In this document: in pieces, positions 1 through 6,774 of the stretch
How positions within the stretch are numbered: the first letter of the stretch is position 1
Layout: each line of letters starts with the position of its first letter
Assembly: GCA_003565775.1 (NCBI GenBank)
Contig: PXAT01000141.1
Span: 1 to 33,728, forward strand
Source of the DNA: Ectothiorhodospiraceae bacterium
Lineage (GTDB): Bacteria; Pseudomonadota; Gammaproteobacteria; Nitrococcales; Aquisalimonadaceae
Direction: 5' to 3'
DNA length: 33,728 bases
The notes under the pieces: generated by a model
Database searches by the model: none
What the model was told of the DNA's origin: nothing
What the model saw: only the letters and a program-made list of their open reading frames with translations
Position numbers and translations under genes: made by a program

Positions 1-186
1 GCTGCCAATCCCTGTGCTGCGAACCCCTGTGCGGCCAATCCTTGCGCGGCCAACCCGTGTGCCGCGAACCCCTGCGCAGCGGCGGAGCCGGCGGAATCAT
101 CAGGCTTTGAACGGGCTCTGGCCACGGCACGACCGATGCCTGCCTGCGCGACAGGCCATGGCCTGCAGGCCAGTGGCACCGAGTAA
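1..186 (+). CDS. Ala-Ala-Asn-Pro-Cys repeat protein, 3' end only
   Basis: The frame starting at base 1 is open to a TAA at 184-186, giving the last 61 residues of a protein whose start lies outside the window. It begins with five back-to-back copies of the pentapeptide AANPC (bases 1-75), followed by an Ala/Glu-rich stretch and an unremarkable tail containing one more Cys. Each repeat uses a different synonymous codon set (for example AAT/AAC, CCC/CCT/CCG, TGT/TGC), which points to selection on the peptide rather than recent DNA slippage. I do not recognise a function. Evenly spaced Cys every five residues could bind metal or haem-like ligands, but that is inference. A strong hairpin follows the stop codon, which supports this frame over the overlapping frame open from base 14. 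Confidence 0.65.
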   Translation, partial: AANPCAANPCAANPCAANPCAANPCAAAEPAESSGFERALATARPMPACATGHGLQASGTE

Positions 187-194
187 TCCGGTCT

Positions 195-221
195 CCGGGG
201 TCGCCGTCCTGGCGACCCCGG
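195..221 (+). terminator. Strong hairpin after the AANPC gene, possible terminator
   Basis: A perfect 11-bp inverted repeat (195-205 pairs with 211-221, 5-nt loop) starts eight bases after the stop at 184-186 and ends 34 bases before the next start codon. The stem is GC-rich. There is no clear T run after it, so it may be a Rho-independent terminator with a poor tail, or an mRNA-stabilising hairpin between two co-transcribed genes. Confidence 0.5.
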
Positions 222-255
222 GTGTCGTGACATTCCTACAGCCGGAGGGGAAACC

Positions 256-1062
256 ATGAACCAGGTCCAACAGACCGCGGCACATTCGGGACCGCAAGCC
301 GGCCCGCCCGCTGCGAACACTCAGACGGCCCTTGCGGAGCCGTCGGCTCCCGACCTTGCTCGCCTCCCTGGCGAGCAGATCCATCGCATGCGCGAAGCGC
401 TGGAAGAAATGCTTCGCTGCCAGGAGGCACTGAAACGCGGCGGACTGAACCTGGTCGGTGAGGTTCTGAAAGGCCAGGGCACCTTCTACCGGGATGCGCA
501 TTATCCGGACAAGGACGTTTACGACGGGCGCAGCCACTCGCAGTACTACTACCATGCCCACCGAAAAGGGGAACATGGCCATTTCCACACCTTCATGCGG
601 GCCGCAGGCATGCCGTCCGGTTGCAAGCGGGCACCTTGGCCGCACGCCGAAAAGGACTGGCCCGCCGGCCAGGACGCCATCAGTCACCTGATTGCCGTGT
701 CCATGGACCGCCACGGTGAGCCGCTGGGGCTGTTCACCACCAACCGTTGGGTCACCGGCGAAACCTGGTATCCCGCGACGGACGTCATCAGCATGCTGGA
801 TCATTTCCGCATCGATCATGCGTATCCGTCCTGGCCCCTGAATCGGTGGCTGACCGCACTGATGATCTTGTACCGCCCGCACATCGAGATCCTGCTGGCG
901 CACCGGGACCGCGCTGTTCGTGCCTGGCAAAGCCGCTATCCGTTGCAGGACGCGCTGGAAGACCATGGTCTCGAGACCATCGGCACACTGCCCATCGATC
1001 TGGACGCAATCGGGGCGCAACTGAGGAGGCTGACGGATGGTACCGCCCGTCGCTTCGGTTAA
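256..1062 (+). CDS. DUF6969-like conserved hypothetical protein
   Basis: A 268-residue soluble protein with no signal peptide or membrane segment. A Shine-Dalgarno GGAGG lies 8 bases before the ATG. The first ~40 residues are Ala/Pro-rich and probably disordered; a helical segment follows, then a conserved-looking core around residues 90-125 with the tract YYYHAHR and the His-rich EHGHFHTF, and later a Trp-rich region. From memory this core matches the family named DUF6969, whose function is not known; I cannot confirm the family number without a search. The clustered His/Glu residues could bind a metal (inference). It follows the AANPC-repeat gene by 69 bases and may share its transcript. 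The overlapping minus-strand frame at 100-1110 looks like codon-bias shadow. Confidence 0.75.
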   Translation: MNQVQQTAAHSGPQAGPPAANTQTALAEPSAPDLARLPGEQIHRMREALEEMLRCQEALKRGGLNLVGEVLKGQGTFYRDAHYPDKDVYDGRSHSQYYYHAHRKGEHGHFHTFMRAAGMPSGCKRAPWPHAEKDWPAGQDAISHLIAVSMDRHGEPLGLFTTNRWVTGETWYPATDVISMLDHFRIDHAYPSWPLNRWLTALMILYRPHIEILLAHRDRAVRAWQSRYPLQDALEDHGLETIGTLPIDLDAIGAQLRRLTDGTARRFG

Positions 1063-1180
1063 CGCGAGACCCGACACGTCGTACCCGGTGGAAGAATTCG
1101 CGGAAGGCAAGGCGAAAGGACTATGCTGTAGTGGCTTCGAGTCGAGTCAAACTCACCCACCGCGACGCAGGGTTCGACCC

Positions 1181-2683
1181 ATGGTCACCGAAGCCATTCC
1201 GGAGGACGGCCTCGTCTGGCTGAAAGCGCTGCCGGAGCCATGTTTCCTGATAGAAACCGCCAGCGGACGCATTCTGCAGGCCAGCCTCGCCGCTTCCGAG
1301 ATGCTGCACTATTCTCACGCGGAACTGTTGTCACTGACGGCCCAGGACCTGCACCCCTTCGAAATGCGGAATTTCGGGGGCTTCGTCAGGAGTGTGCTGC
1401 GTCAGGGGCAGGCGGAGATCTGCGGGCTGACCTGTCGGACAAGCGACGGCCGGTTTCTGCCCGCGACCATCAACGCACGACGCCTCCAGATCGGCCAGCA
1501 GATCTGTCTGCTGGCCATCGCCAGACCGGAAGGACCCGGTCACGCACGCCACCCGGAGACCGCTGTCCAGGGTCTGGCCGATCCGCGCGAGGAACTGGCA
1601 AGGACCCGGTACCTGTTGCACCACGCACCGGAAAACATTCTGTGGATCCGTCCCGACGGCACGATCATCTACGCCAACCAGACCATGGCCGACGCCCTCG
1701 GAGAGAGCTGCAGCGAGCTCGAAAGAAAACGCATCTGGGAGATCGACGGTGATCTCGACGAACCCACCTTCCTGGCCCAGATCGGCGTTTTCCGGGAACG
1801 CAGGCGGATGCGTTTCGATCGCTCACTGCGCCGCAGCGACGGCACGATCTTCCCGGTTTCGGTCACGATGCAACTGCTGCAGGACGGTGACGAAGAGATC
1901 ATCATCAGCTTTTCGCGAGATATCTCCGAGGAACGACAGGCCCGTGAGGAAGCAAGACGCTATCTTGGCGAACTGGCCAGGGTCTCGCGTCAGACAGCGA
2001 TCAGCGAAATGGCCTCCGCCATCGCCCACGAAATCGATCAACCGCTGACGGCCATGCTGACCTGGACCCGCTCCTGCCTGCGCCTGCTGGATGCGGAAAA
2101 CCTCTCACCCGAACGTTTGCGACATGGCCTTTCGGGCAGCCTCGCCAGTGCCGAGCGGATCGAATCCATCGTCGGACGGCTGCGGCACTACATGAAGACC
2201 GGAGAACCCCAGCGCGAGCGGGTCCCGGCCGAAAATATCATTACCGGATGTCGCGAACTGATCCTCGCCCAGACCCGTCACGCCGGCATTCGTTACGTGG
2301 AGAATGTCGCCGACAACCTGCCGGAGGTGGAGGTCGATACCGTGTTGCTGCAGCAGGTCGTATTGAACCTGGTCAGGAATGCCATAGAGGCGATGCAGTC
2401 GACGCCGGGCCGCGATCATGAAATCAGACTGAGCGTGATTTGCTTCGAAAACGACAAACTGGAAATGCGCCTGAGCGATACCGGTCCCGGCTTCAATGCC
2501 GACCAGCGGGAACATATCTTCGATCCGCTGTTCACCACCAAGGGCACCGGACTCGGCATCGGCCTGTCATTGTGCCGCTCGATCATCGAGAGCCATCACG
2601 GCGACATTGATCTGGTCGAGCCACCGGAACTGTCGGGTGCGACCGTCCGTTTCACGCTGCCCTGCGACGCCCCTCCCAGGTAA
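1181..2683 (+). CDS. Orphan sensor histidine kinase with two PAS domains
   Basis: A predicted cytoplasmic histidine kinase of 500 residues. It has a PAS-like domain at about residues 10-118, a second PAS at about 140-255, then a dimerisation/phosphoacceptor helix with His283 in AHEIDQPL, and a HATPase domain with N box (NLVRNAIEAM), G1 (DTGPGF), F box (FDPLFTTK) and G2 (GTGLGIGL). The AHEIxQPL box places it in the FixL/DctB-like group. No transmembrane segment is visible, so the signal is probably sensed in the cytoplasm, perhaps by a PAS ligand. The frame is open back to 1037, but that start lies inside the upstream gene and adds non-conserved sequence; the ATG at 1181, just before the first PAS, is more likely although its ribosome site is weak. 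No response regulator is adjacent; the nearest is the FixJ-type gene 13 kb away. Confidence 0.88.
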   Translation: MVTEAIPEDGLVWLKALPEPCFLIETASGRILQASLAASEMLHYSHAELLSLTAQDLHPFEMRNFGGFVRSVLRQGQAEICGLTCRTSDGRFLPATINARRLQIGQQICLLAIARPEGPGHARHPETAVQGLADPREELARTRYLLHHAPENILWIRPDGTIIYANQTMADALGESCSELERKRIWEIDGDLDEPTFLAQIGVFRERRRMRFDRSLRRSDGTIFPVSVTMQLLQDGDEEIIISFSRDISEERQAREEARRYLGELARVSRQTAISEMASAIAHEIDQPLTAMLTWTRSCLRLLDAENLSPERLRHGLSGSLASAERIESIVGRLRHYMKTGEPQRERVPAENIITGCRELILAQTRHAGIRYVENVADNLPEVEVDTVLLQQVVLNLVRNAIEAMQSTPGRDHEIRLSVICFENDKLEMRLSDTGPGFNADQREHIFDPLFTTKGTGLGIGLSLCRSIIESHHGDIDLVEPPELSGATVRFTLPCDAPPR

Positions 2684-2761
2684 AGCCTTACCGAACCCAC
2701 AAGGCACGGCATGGGCAGAAACACGACTGCCTGACGCCGGCCTTTTTTCCGGAGAACAGCC

Positions 2762-3310
2762 ATGCCGTTTCTTGAATCCATTGATGAGCGCGACAAGGTG
2801 CCCCACGTTCTGGCCCAATTCGACAATGGCACCGGCCGCCCCCTGATCGACCTGCACCAGGCGTTATTGCGCGGCGACTCACCCTTCACCGCCGGCGAGC
2901 GGGAACAGCTTGCTGCCTTTGTCTCGGCCGTGAATGCCTGTGCCTATTGCGAGGGCGCGCACGGGGCCGCAGCGGCAGCTCTCGGCGTCGACCCTGGTGC
3001 GATTAACGCCCTGATCGACGATATCGAAACGGCGCCCGTCAACGATGCACTGAAACCGGTCATGCACCTGGCCCGGAAACTGACTCTGACGCCGAGCAAG
3101 GTTATCCAGACGGACATTCGCGCGGTGCTCGACGCCGGCTGGGGTGAACGCGGGGTCTATGATGCGATTCAGGTCATCGCCCTGTACAACTTCATGAATC
3201 GTCTGGTCGACGGCCTTGGATTGAGCGTACTACCCGAGGACTTCTCGCACGAAGGGAAGATGCTCGCTCAGGGCTACACACCCATCCTCGACCAGTTCGG
3301 CATCCGTTAG
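2762..3310 (+). CDS. AhpD-like alkylhydroperoxidase / carboxymuconolactone decarboxylase family protein
   Basis: 182 residues, full length for a peroxidase-related CMD-fold enzyme. The AhpD signature E-x11-C-x2-C-x3-H is intact: Glu48, Cys60, Cys63, His67 in NACAYCEGAH. In AhpD the CxxC pair is the redox-active peroxide-reducing site; the actual substrate here is unknown. GGAGA lies 6 bases before the ATG at 2762. It follows the PAS kinase by 78 bases and is convergent with the VTT gene. A second CMD protein with the same signature is encoded at 9198-9761. CMD peroxidase-like proteins are known to accompany arsenosugar radical SAM genes, so a link to the central locus is possible but not shown. 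Confidence 0.88.
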   Translation: MPFLESIDERDKVPHVLAQFDNGTGRPLIDLHQALLRGDSPFTAGEREQLAAFVSAVNACAYCEGAHGAAAAALGVDPGAINALIDDIETAPVNDALKPVMHLARKLTLTPSKVIQTDIRAVLDAGWGERGVYDAIQVIALYNFMNRLVDGLGLSVLPEDFSHEGKMLAQGYTPILDQFGIR

Positions 3311-3337
3311 CAGACCGGGGTCAGGGTCAGCGTTTCC

Positions 3338-4093
3338 TTATGAGCTCGTCTTTGTTTCCTTGTGCTGCCCGCCGACGTCCACATGATCCCCCGTCCCGCC
3401 GGGGCGGGGATCCCCATCAGGGTGCCAATGGGACGGCGGCTGCATGCCCAGCCGTTCCAGCAGGCGTGGCAGACCCAGCAACAAAAGCACGGCCAGGGCA
3501 CCACCGGCAATCCACCAGCCGGAACCAATGGCCAGACTGGTCCCGGCCATGACGTAGAGCAGCGTCATCGGAATCATGCCGATCGCGGTCGCGAGCATGA
3601 ACGCCCGCGCCGACATCGCCGTGAAACCGGACGCGTAGCTGACGAGGGCAAACGACACTACCGGAACCAGACGCGTGCCCAGGACCACCCAGAACAGCAT
3701 CCGGTCGCTGCAATGCTGGCAAAAGCTGACGTGTCCGCCGAACAGATGCGCGACGCCACGCCGACCAAATAGCCGGGCAAGCAAGAAACTTATCCAGGCG
3801 CCGGCCAGCGCACCAACCATGGCGAGCAGAAAACCGAACCCCGGGCCGAACAGGGCGCCGGCACTGATGGAGATCGGTACGGTGGGTATCGGGCCGATCA
3901 CCACCGCCGCGGTCATCAGCACGACAAGCGCGAGAGGCGCCAGCCAACCCAACTGCGCCAGGACATCTTTCTGAACATCTCCGGAGAACAATCCGCCGTA
4001 CCAGAACGCCAGCGCCATGCCCGCGACAAGTAACAGCGCGCCCGCCAGCAACAGGTGCCTGCGGGCGTGCGGTACGATTGCCCCGTCAGACAT
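3338..4093 (-). CDS. VTT-domain (TVP38/TMEM64) inner-membrane protein with CxxC and His-rich tail
   Basis: About 251 residues with five or six hydrophobic segments. It has the VTT/SNARE-associated hallmarks: a Pro-Ile/Val-rich segment, then SAGALFGPGFGF and a Gly/Ala-rich helix, then LGTRLVPVVSF. VTT proteins (DedA/YdjZ relatives) are proposed membrane transporters or lipid-handling proteins; a substrate cannot be assigned. Two oddities: a CQHC motif lies in the loop before the conserved Arg-Leu-Val-Pro, and the C-terminal tail is hydrophilic with several His. The ATG at 4093 is preferred to the in-frame GTG at 4102; neither has a strong ribosome site. It lies 26 bases downstream of the DUF547 gene (17 if GTG is used), so the two probably form one transcript. 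A second VTT protein is encoded at 20300-20983. Confidence 0.85.
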   Translation of the reverse strand: MSDGAIVPHARRHLLLAGALLLVAGMALAFWYGGLFSGDVQKDVLAQLGWLAPLALVVLMTAAVVIGPIPTVPISISAGALFGPGFGFLLAMVGALAGAWISFLLARLFGRRGVAHLFGGHVSFCQHCSDRMLFWVVLGTRLVPVVSFALVSYASGFTAMSARAFMLATAIGMIPMTLLYVMAGTSLAIGSGWWIAGGALAVLLLLGLPRLLERLGMQPPSHWHPDGDPRPGGTGDHVDVGGQHKETKTSS

Positions 4094-4119
4094 CGCTGCC
4101 ACACCAGGACGATTCGATA

Positions 4120-4974
4120 TCAGTCCAGTTCACGGAAGTTCTCCGGCGTGTTCAACGACCAGTCGTAGTCGATGAACCGAATCCGGCTGACCGCGTTGAT
4201 GGCGTCCCGCAACTCTTCGTCGATGTAATCTGCAATCCAGTCGCGCAGCGTCTCGGCCTCCTCGAGATAGTCGTCCTCGTACCATTCGAAGAGTTGCGAC
4301 AGATGCAGCGTGTCGCCCTCGACCCGCAGGTGGCGTTCGGTCCGCATCGCCCGTTCCGTATTCTCGGTCATCATCCTGTCGACGTTATCGGCATCGAAGA
4401 TGACCTTGCGCAGCGGCGGGCACCCCACCGAGGCGCAGTTGACCGCGAAATGCACTCGCGCCTCTTTCCAGCCACGCTCCTTGAATTCATCACCGAGCAG
4501 GATGTCCTTTTCGATCTTGCTGAGGTTGTACTTGCTACCGCCGATGTCGAACAGATCGCGACTGAAAACCCGGTAGGGCCGAAACAGGCTGCCGTAGTCA
4601 CGAACGCTTTCGATCCATTCCGAGCCACCATCCTTCGGGTTCTCGAGAATGTGCGCCAGCATGAAAAAATTGTAGGCGTTCAGCCAGAAGGCGATGGCCT
4701 CCTCGCGGGATTCCAGGCTGTCCGGATCAAACTGGCGAAGTCGATTGCGCTGCTCGGTCACCGCGTCCATGGCGTTACCGTCTGCCACCGCATCACGGTA
4801 ACGAAACGCCGACACCAGGCCGCCGTCCGGCAGATCCTCCTCGACAAGAAACTCCTCCAACAGCCCCTGAAAAGGCTCATAGAGCGTCGACACCGACGGC
4901 TGATCTGCAATCGCGGTGTGAACCGGCAAGGCCAGCAGCCCCGTCAGAACCACTCCCATCAAATATCGAAACAT
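4120..4974 (-). CDS. DUF547 domain protein, secreted
   Basis: A 284-residue protein starting with a typical Sec signal peptide (hydrophobic residues about 5-20, cleavage near AIA-DQ), so probably periplasmic. DUF547 hallmarks are present: FWLNAYN at about residues 97-103 and HFAVNCASVGCPPL around residue 180, the latter with two Cys. DUF547 proteins look like papain-fold peptidase or transglutaminase relatives, but no reaction is established. The ribosome site GGGAGG is 5 bases before the ATG. It is the first gene of a two-gene minus-strand unit with the VTT gene, divergent from the DUF3179 gene. I recall DUF547 and VTT genes near ArsS-type radical SAM genes in other genomes; that would need checking. 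Confidence 0.88.
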   Translation of the reverse strand: MFRYLMGVVLTGLLALPVHTAIADQPSVSTLYEPFQGLLEEFLVEEDLPDGGLVSAFRYRDAVADGNAMDAVTEQRNRLRQFDPDSLESREEAIAFWLNAYNFFMLAHILENPKDGGSEWIESVRDYGSLFRPYRVFSRDLFDIGGSKYNLSKIEKDILLGDEFKERGWKEARVHFAVNCASVGCPPLRKVIFDADNVDRMMTENTERAMRTERHLRVEGDTLHLSQLFEWYEDDYLEEAETLRDWIADYIDEELRDAINAVSRIRFIDYDWSLNTPENFRELD

Positions 4975-5036
4975 CGCAACCTCCCTGCATGGCGCTTGAC
5001 TGTTCGGTTGACCCTAAACGCCGCTGGCGGCTACCA

Positions 5037-5081
5037 CCATTGGGGAAAGCCGCAACCCGCTTTACGCAGAATCCCCAATGG
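5037..5081. repeat. Perfect 10-bp inverted repeat in a divergent promoter region
   Basis: CCATTGGGGA at 5037-5046 is exactly complementary to TCCCCAATGG at 5072-5081. Inside the 25-nt loop region a smaller pair (AAAGC 5046-5050 with GCTTT 5059-5063) is nested. It lies in the 183-bp gap between the divergent DUF547 and DUF3179 genes. It could be an operator or an mRNA hairpin in the DUF3179 leader. Confidence 0.5.
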
Positions 5082-5157
5082 CGGGCATCAGTTACCTCTG
5101 TTGCTATGGGGTGAAAGGAGTTTTTCCTTCACGACACACGAACGGAGGAACCGAGCG

Positions 5158-6192
5158 ATGCAACCGGGTTCAATGGCACGAGTCATGGCGGGCGCCGGGC
5201 TGGCGGCGGTAATACTGCCCGGCTGGGCGAACCCGCCCACCGGTCCGACATTACCGATACCCGAGGACACAAGCGTTTATCGCGACGCCGCGCTGTCCGG
5301 CGGGCCGGGCAAGGACGGGATCCCGTCCATTGACGAACCCCGATTCGAGAACGCGGATCAGGTGGGTGATCGTCTGGCGCCGGGGGACCGCATCGTCGGC
5401 ATCCATATCAACGGTGAAGCGCGGGCCTACCCGCAGTCGATTCTGGTCTGGCACGAAATCGTCAATGACACCGTCGGCGGCGAAGCGGTCGCGGTGACCT
5501 TCTGTCCGCTGACCGGAACCGCGCTGGGCTTTCAGCGGGGCGATACCGAACTGGGCGTTTCCGGTCGCCTGGTCAACAGCAATCTGATCATGTACGACCG
5601 CGCAACCGACAGCGAGTGGCCGCAAATCCTGGGCTCTGCCATCAGCGGTCCGCTGGAAGGGCAGAGCCTGGCGCCGGAGCGCGTTGTCTGGACCACCTGG
5701 GAACGTTGGCTTGAACGCCATCCCGACACCGAGGTGCTGACCACCGACACCGGTTTTTTCCGCAACTACCAGCGGGACCCCTACGGCGCCTACAACCCCC
5801 GCAGGGGATATTACGAAGACGACAGCGCCACAATTTTCCCGGTCAGGCACGAGAGCGACCGCTACCCGCCCAAGGCCGAGGTCTTCGGCTTCCGACACGA
5901 TGAAACGGCCGTGGCCGTCGATCGTGAGGCCCTCGCCGCGGCCGGCATGATGCTGCATCCCACCGACAGTCATGACTACCTCGTGATCCATGACGCCGGG
6001 CTGAACACTGCCTGGGTGTTCCGCGGCAACTCGGTGGAGACCCCTGACCCCGAGGACATCAGGTTCGGCCCGGATGGCCCGAGTCATGAAGCCCTGGAAG
6101 GACTCGAGCCGGTCCACGGTTTCGAGGCCATGTGGTTCGCCTGGTTCGCTGTCTACCCGGACACGGTGGTGCTGGATGGCAATGCAGACTGA
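5158..6192 (+). CDS. DUF3179 domain protein, probably secreted
   Basis: 344 residues. DUF3179 features are clear: KDGIPSIDEPRF near residue 60, GEARAYPQSILVWHEIVND near residue 90, and FCPLTGTA near 120 with the family's conserved Cys. The function is unknown; members are generally exported. The N-terminus has a short hydrophobic segment ending in AN-PP, read as a signal peptide. The frame stays open upstream to 4078, but that part lies antisense to the DUF547 gene and crosses the intergenic repeat. The ATG at 5158 has a good ribosome site (GGAGG, 9 bases away). Its 3' end overlaps the next gene by 11 bases, suggesting translational coupling with the Cys-Cys membrane protein. Confidence 0.88.
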   Translation: MQPGSMARVMAGAGLAAVILPGWANPPTGPTLPIPEDTSVYRDAALSGGPGKDGIPSIDEPRFENADQVGDRLAPGDRIVGIHINGEARAYPQSILVWHEIVNDTVGGEAVAVTFCPLTGTALGFQRGDTELGVSGRLVNSNLIMYDRATDSEWPQILGSAISGPLEGQSLAPERVVWTTWERWLERHPDTEVLTTDTGFFRNYQRDPYGAYNPRRGYYEDDSATIFPVRHESDRYPPKAEVFGFRHDETAVAVDREALAAAGMMLHPTDSHDYLVIHDAGLNTAWVFRGNSVETPDPEDIRFGPDGPSHEALEGLEPVHGFEAMWFAWFAVYPDTVVLDGNAD

Positions 6193-6727
6193 AAAACTGT
6201 CACGCCAGCTGGCCGTCGCGGCCGGGCTGCTCTATGCAGCATTCTACCTTTGGGCGATCGGCGACCTGGATGTCGTGCGGCGCACGGACTGGTCCCTGCA
6301 GTTGACCGCCATGGAGATGGACCGGCTGGTGCGGATGCGCAGCCTGTTCCTGTTCGAGGCGGTGGGCATGCTGCAATTCAACCGCGCCCTGCTGCTGATC
6401 AGCCCCGGTAATCTGCTGATTGCCGCCGCCCTGGCCGGACTGCTCGTGGTGAACATCCACGGCGCCGTGCGACTCCGCCAGCAGCCAGCCAGCTGCGGGA
6501 CGGGGCGCGGGGGCGTGCTCTCCAGTGCCCTGCCCGCCCTGTTCGCGGGTTCCGCCTGCTGCGCCCCGGGCCTGCTGCTGTTGTTCGGCATTCCTGCACT
6601 GGGTGTCGCCAGCAGCTACTTCGCCTATCTCATTCCTCTTTCCCTGGGGCTTTTGCTGGCAAATCGCTGGTGGCAACGCCGGCTCGGTGCGCCTTCGTTT
6701 TTCAGTCGGGAAACCGCAGATCGGTGA
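6182..6727 (+). CDS. Four-helix membrane protein with a vicinal Cys pair
   Basis: 181 residues, unknown family. Hydrophobic segments are at about residues 10-26, 58-75, 78-95 and a long C-terminal pair from about 115 to 165. The third loop/helix contains GSACCAPG, a Cys-Cys-x-Pro arrangement at the start of a helix that recalls, but does not equal, the Cys pairs of MerT-like metal transporters. The start is either the ATG at 6182 or the in-frame ATG at 6176; both overlap the end of the DUF3179 gene (stop 6190-6192), so the two are almost certainly co-translated. A metal or metalloid role is inference only. Confidence 0.7.
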   Translation: MQTEKLSRQLAVAAGLLYAAFYLWAIGDLDVVRRTDWSLQLTAMEMDRLVRMRSLFLFEAVGMLQFNRALLLISPGNLLIAAALAGLLVVNIHGAVRLRQQPASCGTGRGGVLSSALPALFAGSACCAPGLLLLFGIPALGVASSYFAYLIPLSLGLLLANRWWQRRLGAPSFFSRETADR

Positions 6728-6774
6728 GGTTTGAAAAAACGCTTAATCGCTGACCGGAACCCGGAGAGCCCCTC

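Noticed and set aside
1-75. Short tandem DNA repeat or CRISPR-like array
   Set aside because: The 15-bp units differ at many third positions and are explained by a repeated peptide; no spacers.
100-1110. 336-codon minus-strand frame over the DUF6969-like gene
   Set aside because: No recognisable motif; plus-strand product has conserved-looking motifs and a good ribosome site.
4078-5157. 360-codon upstream extension of the DUF3179 frame
   Set aside because: Antisense to the DUF547 gene and crosses an intergenic repeat; the ATG at 5158 has the ribosome site and signal peptide.
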